Below are positions 11,394 through 22,366 of a stretch of DNA of 64,000 nucleotides, in pieces. Location of the stretch: assembly GCA_001600875.1 (NCBI GenBank), contig BCLD01000001.1, positions 829,375 through 893,374 of the forward strand, read 5' to 3'. This DNA comes from Solicoccozyma terricola. Lineage: Eukaryota > Basidiomycota > Tremellomycetes > Filobasidiales > Piskurozymaceae. The stretch's first letter is position 1, and each line of letters opens with the position of its first letter. The notes beneath the pieces are model-generated. The model did not search any database. It was given only the letters and a program-made list of their open reading frames with translations, and was not told where the DNA came from. Both the position numbers and the translations under genes were made by a program.

Positions 11394-12793
11394 TCACTTC
11401 CCCTTCTTCTTCACCTTCGATCCGGCGACGGCAAGCGTGGACTTGTCCAACGACTTTGACGACCCCCCTGCTCCACCACTGTCCTTGGCCGTTCTCGCTC
11501 GTTTACGAACCTGTATGACGGGGGTGCTGATCAGCTGGCAGGCAACAAGATCAGTTTGTAGTTGTGATGATTGCTACTCACCAGCTTGGCAAACACCAGA
11601 CCCTGCAAGGTCAAGACGGGAAATCAGCATAAAAGTTCGGCGGGCGGCGGGGCACTGCGCACGCGGCCTTTCCCACTTACACACGCATTACACAGCGTCC
11701 TGGGACCTAGAGGGCCCCTCCTCCACTCCGGAGTATCAGTAGCCTGACACCCTAAGCATGCTTGAACTACTGTTTGCACCTCCTTCTGCTTCTCATCACC
11801 TGAGATCGGTTCAGGGGATGCGATCGTCCTTCCGTCTATAATCGGAGAAGTGGTGGTCACAGCCGAGTGAGATGCAAGGAAAAGGGAATGTCCGAATAAA
11901 GCCATCTCCGTTATGGCTTTCAGACTGTCGAGGGAGATTGCGGGAAGTGAGGTGTTTGAAGAAGATTCAAACATGCTAGGGAGGGAAGCTAGGAGTTTGG
12001 TGTAGGTTTGTTGAACCTGTTCCCACCTATATCAGCTTTTCTTTTCCGAATCAAAATTTATTGCGCGATCGGTTGAGCGATGTGAACTAACAGCGAGATA
12101 ATCAACCCTCAAACCACTAGATTCTTCTCTACTCGGTTTCTTCCTTGGTAATTTGCCTTTGCCATCCACTGGCACACCATCCATCTCTCTCGTGGGCGAT
12201 TGGCCAATAGATCTCTTCCTCTTCTGTTTGGTGGCGCCGCTGCTTTCTGCCAAGCCACTGGTCCGATCTACACCTTCATATCCCCTAACTTCATTCCCAA
12301 ACACCTCCGATCTCTCATATCCGAATCTTTGTGCAATCATTGATTCCTTGGTCTCCGGACTTCGTCTCCGATGTCTGCTGGTTGTCTGCGCATTGAGTTG
12401 GGGGTATGGTGTTCCATCCCCACTCCCAGTCCCATTACCCATGCCGTTAGAGCTTGGCCGAGATGATCGCGCAAGGTGGGGTGAGTGAGATGACCAAGTG
12501 GATGGATCATGTGAGTGCGCGATGTGTGAGTTTGGAAAAGATAAAGAAGATAACGAAGCCGCCGGCTGTGAGGTAGGGTACCCTGATGAAAGCGTTGGTG
12601 GTGGTGGTAGTGGTGGTAGTAGTGGTGGGTGTCGCAATCCCACCGGTCCTGCTTCCCTCTCCTCTCCATCAGCATTCGCGGTGAAAGCAGGGTTCAGTGT
12701 TCCAGGTTCATCCCTCCGTATCGGACGAGCGGGAACTTCAGAGGGTATCCACGATTGAGGTGGGTCGGACGGACTTGTTGTCAGCAGCGGCAT
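11394..12793 (-). CDS. GATA-type zinc-finger transcription factor (white-collar-type finger)
   Basis: Transcription factor of about 400 residues in four reconstructed exons. The N-terminal 250 residues are Pro/Ser-rich and disordered, with a basic patch (KQKRKRS). The single GATA finger lies near the C-terminus. It starts [20 protein letters not shown] and continues TLCNACGLVFAKL, with introns after CNAC and after AKL. The spacing is C-x2-C-x18-C-x2-C, the form found in WC-1/WC-2 light-regulator fingers, rather than x17 of AreA-type factors. A basic tail (VRKRARTAK, then KVKKKGK) follows and would serve DNA binding or nuclear import. I see no PAS domain, which WC-2/Bwc2 proteins normally carry, so the Bwc2 identity is unproven. 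The 253-residue first exon joins the next exon most simply through VDYLA/VQQTY, which keeps frame. Confidence 0.8.
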
Positions 12794-13178
12794 GGCAGGC
12801 GGTGGGGGGCGGGGGGCTAGTGATTACACTGAGCGGACAATGTGATGCTGCGGTGTTGCGAATGGATGTTGCTTCTGTTGTCTGAGCTGGCTGGATCTCT
12901 TTTACACGTCGGCTCGATCGGCTCGGTCGGCTCGTGCGGCACAAAGTTGTGAAGAAGTCCGTCGACTCGCCGTCTCAAAGTATAGAATTGTCATCAGTGG
13001 TTCAATACAGCGGAGGACTGTAACATCGTAGCACCATCATCTGCTCGATCACCTGTCCCAACATACACCACACACACCGTCCCACCATCACCATACACCA
13101 TACATCGTTCCGGATCACGCGTCGCCTGCGAGCGAAGAACGTATGGTCTAGCAAACCTCTCAAGTTCCCCCACTATCA
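12794..13178. other. Divergent promoter between the GATA factor and MTH1-like genes
   Basis: A 385-nt bidirectional upstream region with a CT/CA-rich stretch (about 13050-13110) before the Nudix start. There are short GATCGGCTCGG-like direct repeats at about 12910-12935. No gene is seen and no CACGTG box is present. Confidence 0.5.
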
Positions 13179-14351
13179 ATGTCATCTCCAGCAGACGATA
13201 TCCCCGCTCTCCAACGCCTCCTCTCTATCCTATCCACCGCCGAACAGCTAGCGACCGAACCTCCAGCTTCCTCCAGTTTGAAAGACAGTCTGGAACTAGT
13301 TACGTATGAACCACCGGCGATAGAGGCTGGTTGGATAGATCCTCTGGCTGGCAAAACGGAGATCAAGCGCTACACTTTGATTCACGTTGTCGATAGGAAG
13401 AACAAGAAGGTCCGCTCCCGAACGTTGAAGCTCTGAGCAGGCAACAGCCTGATATATTCTTCGATGTGCTGGTGTAGTGTCTTCTCGGGTTGAAAAAACG
13501 AGGCTTAGGTGCAGGCTTGTACGCACCTGTTCCACGGAATCATCCAGTAACTTCGCATATCACTGACCACCTCGTCACCTTTCTCCATGGATCAGATACA
13601 ATGGCTTCGGCGGGAAGTTTGAACCGGGTGAATCTCCTCTAGAATGTGCGAAACGAGAACTCTTTGTACGTCTTCCCTTGCTTACCCTCCCTCGGCCCTT
13701 GTCTCCTAGCAATCTAAGGATCTGACAGTCTCTCTCTCTCCCTCTCTCTCTCTCTCTGTCTCTCTCTTTCCAGGAAGAATGCAACCTCACAGCTCTGTCT
13801 ATGCGCCGTCGTGGCTGCCTGCTCTTCACATCTGAAAGTCCAGAGTCTCGTGAACAAGGTGTCGCTAGGTCGCCGTTGGTGGATTTGTTCGTATGTGATG
13901 AATGGGATGGAGAGCTTGCTGAGTGAGTTGAGGTGGCTAGTGAGAATTGAAGTGAAGGCTAACGGATGGGGTGTTTGGTTGATTTGTTAGATCAGAAGAG
14001 ATGAAACCTAGATGGTTTGATTTGCCACTGCAGGGCGAACCAGTACATGTCTACGAATCTTCTGATAGGACAGGACGAGACGCTGACGACAATTCGATGC
14101 CATATGATCAGATGGTGAGTTCGTTGGTCCCTCGAAGACATAGTCATCCCTCTAATCATAGGACTCTCCAGTTTGAGGAAGCTAGGCTATACGTCCCAGC
14201 TCTTCTCTCGTCATCGAATGAGACGGAATTGTTCGGTCGAGCAGATTATCGATGGCGGACCAAGGGTCGAGAGGAAGCCAATGGAGATGATGTTTGGACG
14301 GCTCAAACACCTACTGCATGGATATTCGCCCTGAGATCGAGTACTATATAG
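13179..14351 (+). CDS. MTH1/NUDT1-like Nudix hydrolase
   Basis: Probable 8-oxo-dGTP or oxidised-purine nucleoside triphosphate diphosphatase, which cleans the nucleotide pool. Spliced exons give LLGLKKRGLGAG, then YNGFGGKFEPGESPLECAK and RELFEECNL, closely following the MTH1 layout of a substrate-binding strand plus a Nudix box. The box G-x5-E-x7-REL-x-EE is complete, but the usual Gly two residues after EE is Asn here. PRWFDLP and YDQMFEEARLYVPALL correspond to the downstream substrate-recognition region of MTH1. The protein is longer than human MTH1, with about 70 extra N-terminal residues and inserted loops. The third intron has a long CT microsatellite before its acceptor. The start is the first ATG, and each junction was checked for frame. 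Confidence 0.85.
13728..13770 (+). repeat. CT microsatellite forming an intron polypyrimidine tract
   Basis: Near-continuous CT dinucleotides run directly up to the CAG acceptor at 13771-13773, which precedes the EECNL exon of the Nudix gene. It therefore serves as an extended polypyrimidine tract. Confidence 0.85.
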
Positions 14352-14462
14352 ATGATCAGCAGTATACGCAAACCATTACAATCGTCATGAGTCTGCTCTA
14401 TGGTACAAGGAAGGAGAGAACCGAGAATAGTGTCCTTTTCCCAACTCTAGCAAGGACCATTC

Positions 14463-17400
14463 TCAGTCATCCCTCTCGTCGTCGTGGTTGTCATTCAATT
14501 CGTCATCTACCTCATCAACTTTGATGGGTTTGTGTGGGCTCCTTTCCACTGCAGTGTCCAAGATCTGATTTTTCGGGAAGCAGAGTAATCAGAATTTCGT
14601 ACGAACACACAGTCAACACATAGGAAGTGCTCACCCGCAATTTCAGATCATCTCCGGACACATCCATCTTCTCGACTTCCTCTTCCTCCGCCACTCCCAA
14701 CTTCGATCCCTTCCTAAAGATCTCGCCCTCTTCTGCCATCCAGTCACGATTGACTCGTTCCAGCGGTGATGCGCATGAGTCAGGTTGAATGTCAGTAGCC
14801 ACCGCGTTCTCGCCAACGGGATCACCTTCCCGTGGACGCATCGGACTGTCCGCTCGAGCGAGTCCAATGCCGTCAAGACTGAGCGTAGCGGTTGCCTTAC
14901 GGCCTCCTATCACTCGCGTCGGCGTATGCATACCCGTTACATTCTGAGTCGCCAATGCTACCTCTTCGGCATCCGAATCTTCGTCGTCCGAGTTGGTAAT
15001 AGAGAAATTGGGGCTGGACATTTCCATGGATGGAATTCGGATGTGCCGACGCGTACCGCTCATAGGTCTAGACGGTGATGGCGTTGACACAAAGTGTGAC
15101 GGGTTGACCTCGGCGGACAAGGGTCGGCGACGAGCAGCATTGTCGACGATGCTTTGTGCTGATGCCAACAATGGTGTCAGCAGGTCGTTGAGGCTGAGTA
15201 ACCGCTCCAATCGCTCCGCTTCGGTTGTGTCCTGAATGAGGTCCGCAACACGCTCCAACAGCGTTTTACCTCGCTCCAGCAACAATCGAGCGTCCTGACG
15301 ATCGAACTTGTGGACCTTCGACATGTTGCCCGAGGCCGTGACAAAGGCTTGCAATTCCTCTGCCGTTTCCTCGCACGCTTTAAGAACGCCATCCGGCTTT
15401 AAGCCATACACCAGCTCCCGAGCTCGACCAGCTGGCGTGTCAACAGCCTTCTGGACCTCCGCTATCGCCTTGGCAGCCTCGATGCTCCTCAGGGACTTGA
15501 CAAGGGAAGATTTACGAATCGGCGTCCAAAGAACGTCCTGAGCCGATGCAGAAAGCTTTCCTTCCTTGGCAGAGATGAAAGCCTCCGTATTGCGTATGCA
15601 AGCTTGCAAGATAGGTTGACAGAGGTTTGCGAAATCTGGTTTGTTGGCTGGTACGGTCAAGTCCAAGCAGCGGATAATGTGATTGGAGCGAATGGCAACA
15701 CTCAAAGCCATGACGCCCGCTTCTGAGATGCCGGGGTTATCCGCAAGGTCAACGTGCAGCAAGCTACTGGCTTCTGGGAGGTATTCCGCAAGAATGATGG
15801 CGCCGTCGGTGACCAAGTGTGTCCCCGAGAGCATCAATCGCTTCAGCGACTTATTGACTGTGACAGCGTCTCGTAGTGCAAGGACCTGTGTGCGATGTAA
15901 AGGGATATCAGTACGACAGCCCGCAATCTTTGCAACGATTCATCTCACCCCATCCAATGCTGGCCCGCAGCACGGATTTTGGCTGAGATCCAGGGTTTCC
16001 AGTGTTGCATTGTATTTCTGAGAAAAGCTTAGTAAGTTGCCAAATTTCGCTCGTCAAGGTTTTCAGCTCACCAGCGACTCCGCTAGCGCTGCCAGCCCCA
16101 ATTGATCTATTCTGTTGTCGCTCAGATTAAGCACCTTTAGAGTGCGATTTCTTTTCAAGACCTGGGCGATGTAGTTGACTCCACCCTGTTGGAAGTGATA
16201 CTATCAGAAGAAGTTCATAGGTTTGAGACTTGAATCTCTGTTGAATCTACGCTCACCCGGATCTCATTCCCCTTCAGGTCCAGCGTCTGCAAATGACCGA
16301 CTGTTTCCACACCTTTCAAGAAGTTAAGCTGTCTGGTCAGGGCCATGCTGGTCTTGGGTTCTGTAACCTTGCCATTGATCTCGATCTTTGCGAGACTCCG
16401 AGTAGCGGGGCTAGTGAGCCCTGATCCTTGCGTGGCTGGAGTCGGCAATTGGCTTAATGCAGATCTTGGCGCGTCCACGGCACTGGCCAAGCGGGGTGTT
16501 ATCTCATCCATGCTCGGATCCCTAGACATTGACGCCGATTCTACAGCGGAGACGCCACCGAGATGCGATGGAGCCATTGTATTGTCTGACGAAGCCAACG
16601 TCTGAGTGTCCGAAGTTGAAGCGGCACGGTGAGAAGTGGCGGCAAGCCCATCGGGGTAGTCCTTCATCATGACGGCGACTGCCACAGCTCCAAGATTTGA
16701 GATCTTATTTCTCCGCAGCGAGAGGTTCTGAATCTCCGAGTGACGGATGGCCGTGCCTTTATGTGAAAAGGAACATCAGATCGCCTCATGCAGCACGTCT
16801 GGACGAAACTCACCCAATATTTCCAGACTGGCCGCTTTCAAACTACACCCATCCATTCTGAGCGTGCGCACCGACGCATTCGACAATGCATCCTGGGATG
16901 AATCATCTCTCAACAATGGTGCGCACGGGACAAAAACGGGTCGCGGTGTCTCTTCGTCATCATCTCTCTCTACCCCACTCTCCGCACCCTCCGTGGTGAC
17001 CTGCGATGCTTCCTGTGCGGACGTTATCTCCTTCTCCCCATGACTATCAGTAGTGACCGTAGTGACTGTCGAAGCCGAGGTGAAGTCCCTCTCTCTATTA
17101 ATAGGGGGTGGTAACTTCCGAGGAGATCCATCGGTCGATTCATTCGGCCTGTCCTTCGAAGGCACCAGTGAGTGACATAGGTATTCGACAGATTTGCGAT
17201 CGAGGATATTATCCGATATATCAAGATACTTGAGCGCTTTAGCCTGAGCAAAGGTCGACGATAGTCTCAGGGGTCAGGTCACCACCATCTCTTGAATATA
17301 ACGCCGAGTTCCCACCCACCTTTCGCAGATACACGCTCACGATCCTGAATGATTGAGGTTTGAGTTTTTTGTTTCCTGCGATGCTCAGATAGGGCAACGT

Positions 17401-18705
17401 CCCAGAGATCAACAATGCATGAAGGATAGGTTTCAGACACTGTCTCGCACATATCAGCACCTCAAAAGCCGATTCGCATAGAACTTATCACTGTTTACAC
17501 TCACATCATCCCCATCCAACACTCCATTCTCCAACACCAACTTCTCCAGTCCCCAATCCAAACACAACACATCCGCCAACGCTTCACAAGCATGTCTATC
17601 CATCGGATCGACCTTGAATATCGACTTATCTGACGTTGAAGAAAGCTCTAGAGATGAGGAGAGATGAAGTTGTCGTGTTGTGGTTCGGGAATTGGGAGAT
17701 GGTATTGATGCCTGTTTTTGGGGGGGGGGGGGGGGGGGTTGGTTTGGTTTTTGCGCTCCCTCAGCATCCATTCACCCGCCCGGTCCATAACGGATCAAGG
17801 AAACGTACCAAGATAGCATTCCTGACAGGCAGCCTGATTACCTCCTCTCTCCCTTTGCAAGCGCTCTCATACAACAACGCCAACTTCTCTCTCGTCCAAT
17901 AATCTTTCCCAGCCTGAGCTTTGAGCTCCTCCGCCTTGGATTGTTCAATTTTCATCCTATCCGAGGTGTTTTTATCGGACCATGCTGGAGTAGAGGTGGA
18001 GATGGGGTATGTTATCGACATCGATGGGAGAAGAAAAGATGCTTGTTTGAGTGGTTTAGTGGAATTTAGAGCTTGAGAAGCGGAGAGGTTGGTTACCGAC
18101 GGGTTGTTGGAAGGGAGAGAAATTGTTCTTGAAGTCGTCGGAGTGCTAAGAGACGCCGCCGCCGTCGATGTTGATACAGTAGACATAGGCTCCATATTCC
18201 CAACTCCTCCCACTTTCCCTTCAGACAGCTTGGAAACGACATTTCCAACGGTCCCAGATTGCGGTAGGTTCGCACCTATTAACCTCCCAAACCTTCCACC
18301 CCAGTTTCCCACAATAGCGGCCGCACCACCGACTGCATCACCTACACCATTAAGCACCGCTGTCGTCGTTCCTCCGGCTCCACCACCAACAATTGAAGCT
18401 TGTCCACCATCCCCTCGTACCCTCACCCCACTCTCTCCAACGCTCAACCCTTCAAACATCCTCGGATTGAACGATCCCAAGGCATCTCGCAATTTCCCCC
18501 CTAGACCGGGTTTTGTAGGTGGTGGCGGGGGTTTCAATATACCTTTCTTAGGAGGGCGTGGACGTCGTGGTTTTGGAGATGGTAGAAGTTCATCAATGGA
18601 CGGTGCCGAAGCTGTCGCAGTTGATTGACGTGGGACGGGAGGTGACGTGATTGAGGGAGGTTCCGATTCGTGGGAGATGGTCGGTGGGATGATAGTCTCC
18701 GACAT
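14463..18705 (-). CDS. Leucine-rich-repeat protein, PPP1R37-like
   Basis: Large LRR protein of roughly 1,100-1,200 residues from many exons. The N-terminal 220 residues are disordered and Pro/Ser/Gly-rich with the short motif PPKKGILKPP. Then comes the start of the RNI-type repeats (YWTREKLALLYESACKGRE, VDPMDRHACEALADVLCLDW, LEKLVLENG). Further repeats include TLPYLSIAGNKKLKPQSF, LQTLDLKGNEI and SLLHVDLADNPGISEAGVMA, the last ending with IIRCLDL. This last repeat resembles the terminal repeat of PPP1R37 (LRRC68), a protein phosphatase 1 regulator. A Ser/Asp-rich low-complexity segment (14,880-15,150) follows. Splicing the last intron replaces a read-through tail with an exon beginning ILDTAVERSPHKPIKVDEVD and ending at 14463. 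PP1 binding is inference. Intron 17613-17808 contains a 19-nt C run on the coding strand. Confidence 0.75.
17720..17738 (+). repeat. 19-nt poly-G tract (poly-C on coding strand) in an LRR-gene intron
   Basis: Lies in the intron 17613-17808. If translated it would encode a proline run in a false open frame. The conserved junction NAIL/VDPMD shows it is spliced out. Confidence 0.85.
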
Positions 18706-18832
18706 GATGAGAGGAGTCTAGGTTGGGAACATGTAGAGAGAGGGTTTGTGGATTGGAGAAAGAAGGAAGATGGAATGTGAGATAGTCGTGTGAGGATCAG
18801 CCGTCGAACGCGTGGAGGCGAGGATGGATGTG

Positions 18833-18840
18833 CACGTGAC
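18833..18840. promoter_or_regulatory. CACGTGAC E-box upstream of the LRR gene
   Basis: GCACGTGAC, about 130 nt upstream of the LRR-gene ATG at 18705 (minus strand). Confidence 0.45.
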
Positions 18841-19068
18841 CATTTGCGGATGGTGGTGATGACGATGATGATGGTGGTGGTGATGATGGCAGCGACAGGA
18901 ATTGCAAAGTGGACGAGGGAAAGTGGCAGATGGTGGGCGTTTGAGGCTGTGGCTGCTGTCCACCACACCAGATCGATCGATGCGGTGGTAGATGACATGA
19001 GTGGCATGGTTGGCATGATTGGAATCACTGGCATCATTTGCAAGCAGACCCTGACATCTGCCTACCGT

Positions 19069-19145
19069 GTCCCCCCCTCCCCCCCTACCCTCACCCCCCC
19101 CCCCCGGTACCCTCACCCTCCCCAACATCACCCTCCCCACCACCA
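19069..19145 (+). repeat. C-rich low-complexity block
   Basis: Runs of 7 and 12 C alternate with CCCTACCCTCACC and CACCCTCCCC units, in the divergent promoter upstream of the NADH dehydrogenase gene. Confidence 0.8.
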
Positions 19146-19195
19146 TCCCTCCCTACCATCCATGACTCGCCTCCAACTAAACCCGGGTCAACATG

Positions 19196-19203
19196 CACGT
19201 GAC
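19196..19203. promoter_or_regulatory. CACGTGAC E-box upstream of the NADH dehydrogenase gene
   Basis: GCACGTGAC, about 285 nt upstream of the ATG at 19489. Confidence 0.45.
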
Positions 19204-19488
19204 GAGGATAATCTTGAGATTGGTTGGGGACTGCTAAACTATGTATGGGCCCATCCATGTACAGCGAGCGACATCCGGCGACATCCTCACCCTCACCCTC
19301 CCGATCACCCTCACCTCACTCTCGCTAGCGTCTGCACGGCTCGGACCTTATCTACTGCGTTTCAAATCCCCCGATCTTGGATAACAGTATTAAACTCCGC
19401 CTGCGATTGAAACTTTTTTTTTTCCCCGCGTTTTGAACCAAGATCCATCTCTGAATTCCTCGTAGCAAATAGCATAAACCTCATCAAA

Positions 19489-20722
19489 ATGTCGCTGCGA
19501 TACCTTGGTAAGTCGTCTTCCAACTTGACGCTCGTCTTAGTTCCATATCCCGCACGAGCTAATCTACGTTCGCGTTCTAAACAGCAACCTCAACAGCCCG
19601 TGCTTCCCTCACCGCCCCTCGAGCTCTCCCTCTTCTCCGACCCACCTCTCTCCTCGCTTCTCGAGCGTACTCCACTCCTCCCACCGGTCCCGTCGCTACT
19701 ACGACCCTTCCTCCTGTCCCTGAGACTCAACCGGTCGCTCCTGCCAGTCCAGTAGTTAAAGCCGTACGTACTCTAGTCACATTCAGTTGACGAAAACGAA
19801 AAGAAAATGCGAAGACTGATCGCAGCTTGGGGATAAATAACACAGCAACAAAGTCGATTCCGACGATACAGAACTCGTTTCGCTCGTGCTACTCTATTCG
19901 TCGTCCTTGGAACGGGAGGTGTCTTCTTGTACCGTGAGTGTCGCGCGCGCGCGCGCGCTGCATCTCGCGTTCTTTGCATCATAATGAACAATTGGGTGGA
20001 AATATCGTAAAAACAGTAACACAAAAGGAACTCTATCCACCCAATCAACTCGACCATGATCCATCCAAGAAAACTGTTGTCATCCTTGGAAGTGGTTGGG
20101 CTGCTACGTCGTTCCTGAAGAATTTGGATAACGAAGAATACAATGTCGTGAGTATCTATCTCCGCTCCGGTCATAAGTCCGATCCTTTGGTTTCCCCTAT
20201 TTCCTTTCTGTTACGTCACCAACTCCCCCAAAACGCCCCGCGCTGAACATCATTTCCTCACTCCCAAGGTCCTCATTTCACCTCGAAACTACTTCCTCTT
20301 CACTCCTCTCCTTCCCTCGGTCACCGTAGGAACACTCGAAGCGCGTTCAATCATTCAACCGACTCGATTCCTATCCCGCCACAAGAAGAGAAAGGTTGCT
20401 GTCTACGAGGCTGAAGCGAGGGAGGTTGATCCTGTGAACAAGACCGTCACCATTGAGGGTGAGTTAATCCCGCTTTCCCCGTACTTCAAATTCCTCAGGT
20501 TTCGGGTGGCTGACGTCGTCTTTGTTGGGGGGGCTTGAAAAGATATCTCCGAGTTGTCTTCTGCTTCTCAAGTAACCATCCCATACGACTACCTCGTTTA
20601 CGCCGTCGGCTGTGAAAACCAGACGTTCGGTATCCAGGGAGTTAAGGAGCATGCTTGTTTCTTGAAGGAGCTGGGTGATGCTGACAAGATTAGGAGAAAG
20701 TTGTTGGATTGTGAGTTTTCTT

Positions 20723-20753
<31 letters not shown>

Positions 20754-22085
20754 GGGGGGAAGGTATTCCTAATTGAAAGCTGAGGTGAGGGGGCAAGCTA
20801 ATAACTGAACGCCTGATGGTCTCGCTTAGGCGTCGAGACTGCTGCCTTCACTGGACAGAGCCAGGAGGAGATCGATAGGCTCATGCACATGGTCGTCGTA
20901 GGTGGTGGGCCAACCGGTGTCGAGTACGCTGGAGAGCTGCACGATTTCTTGATCGTGAGTGGATTAACCCTAGGAGAGGTGTTATGTTACTCCAGTGGAG
21001 GCTGACCCATATCAATGATTCATGCCTCTTGCAGGGTGATCTCCGCAAGTGGTACCCTGAGATCGCTGACCGTCTCAAGATCACTCTCATCGAGGCACTC
21101 CCGAACGTGCTCCCTGCATTCTCCAAGCAGCTGATCCAGTACACCGAGTCCACCTTCAAGGAGAACAAGATCGACGTTCTCACCCGAACCATGGTCAAGG
21201 ACGTCAAGGCAAAGTCCGTCGTCGTTCAGGATGCCAACAAAGAAATCAAAGAGATTCCTTACGGTCTCATCGTCTGGGCTACTGGTAACACATCCCGAGA
21301 CATCTCTCGTGACCTGATGAACAAGCTCCCAGAAGCTCAGAACAGCAGACGTGGTCTCCTCGTCGACGACTACATGAGGTTGTTGGGTGCTCCGGACGTT
21401 TACGCCATGGGTGACTGCACTGCCACTCAGTATGCCCCTACAGCCCAGGCTGCATCGCAACAAGGTGCATACCTCGCCAGGATCTTCGCTCAAATCGCAA
21501 ACAAGGAGAAATTGGAGAAACAGTTGATCGAACTCAAGACCGAGGGTGCGCCCGCTGAGCAGATCGAGGGCGTCGTCAAGAAGCTCAACAGGGTCGCCAA
21601 AATCACGCCGTTCAACTACTCGCATCAAGGATCCCTTGCGTGAGTGGAGAGGCCTTGGTGACGAGCTGGTTTGAAACGCAAGCTGATGAACATACGTCCC
21701 TTCAGCTACATCGGTTCTGAAAAGGCCATCGCTGACTTGCCGTTCTTTGAGGGTAATGTTGCAACCGGTGGTGCCTTGACTTACCTCTTCTGGGTGAGTC
21801 CAAGTTCGTGGTCAACGTTGGATTACAGATTGACTGATTTCGAGCCCTTCACTTAGCGATCGGCCTATATCGTGAGCAGCGACGGTATCGTACGATTTCG
21901 TGCCCTAATAGCTGATATGTCGCTCCGTTTTGCAGTCCACCCTCTACTCTTTGCGGAATAGGACTCTCGTCGTCACTGGTGAGTACTGTACACTCGGTAT
22001 CGCTGGTAATAGGAGCTAACAACACCACCGTCACACAGATTGGGCCAAGGTCAAGCTCTTCGGCCGTGACGTCTCTCGAGAATGA
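19489..22085 (+). CDS. Mitochondrial type II (alternative) NADH:ubiquinone oxidoreductase
   Basis: Single-subunit rotenone-insensitive NADH dehydrogenase of the NDE1/NDI1 family. It passes electrons from NADH to ubiquinone without proton pumping. About ten exons. The N-terminus is a mitochondrial presequence (MSLRYL then Ala/Arg/Ser-rich, with SRAYST as a likely cleavage region), followed by a hydrophobic anchor ([18 protein letters not shown]). The FAD Rossmann motif is [17 protein letters not shown] and the NADH one is [37 protein letters not shown] is the C-terminal FAD contact, and the end LFGRDVSRE is canonical for the family. No EF-hand insertion is visible. Whether it faces the matrix or the intermembrane space cannot be decided; the anchor plus presequence is compatible with an external NDE. 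Two introns are odd: one has a (CG)n tract, another a T12-G27 tract. Confidence 0.95.
19942..19958 (+). repeat. (CG)n tract in an NADH dehydrogenase intron
   Basis: An alternating CG run of 17 nt starts eight bases after the GTGAGT donor. Alternating CG can adopt Z-DNA and is rare in most fungal genomes because of CpG loss. Confidence 0.8.
20733..20759 (+). repeat. 27-nt poly-G tract preceded by poly-T in an intron
   Basis: Within intron 20711-20829, the donor GTGAGTTTTC is followed by about twelve T and then 27 G on the coding strand. Confidence 0.9.
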
Positions 22086-22366
22086 ACGGGTTTGTTTCAA
22101 AACAGTATATTTGGATGATTGGTCGACACGGACATTAAGGTCCACACCAAAAGAGAGATAAGGAGGTATCATATTTCATGGATGTATTGTGCTCCCAATT
22201 CCTAATGCTCATAGATGCGTATATTCAATATGGGATGATTTGCCCCTACACACAATTCCGAGCGAGAACAGTTGTGGGCTAGAACCAATCCGAAACCTCA
22301 ACGATCCGCACAACATGACATACAAGGTCTAAGCTACAAAGAGAGATGATATGCCGCCGCTCAGTA

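Larger units (their letters stand above)
18706..19488. other. Divergent promoter between LRR and NADH dehydrogenase genes
   Basis: A 783-nt bidirectional upstream region. It holds two CACGTGAC boxes (18833 and 19196), a GATGATGGTGGTG purine-rich stretch at about 18850-18890, a C-rich block (19069-19145) including a run of 12 C, and CACCCT-type repeats at about 19285-19320. Small ORFs across it are low-complexity shadows. Confidence 0.6.

Noticed and set aside
18718..19146. His- and Pro-rich frames in the LRR/NADH dehydrogenase promoter
   Set aside because: They derive from GATGGTG and CCCTCACC simple repeats on opposite strands; no domain, and they overlap each other.
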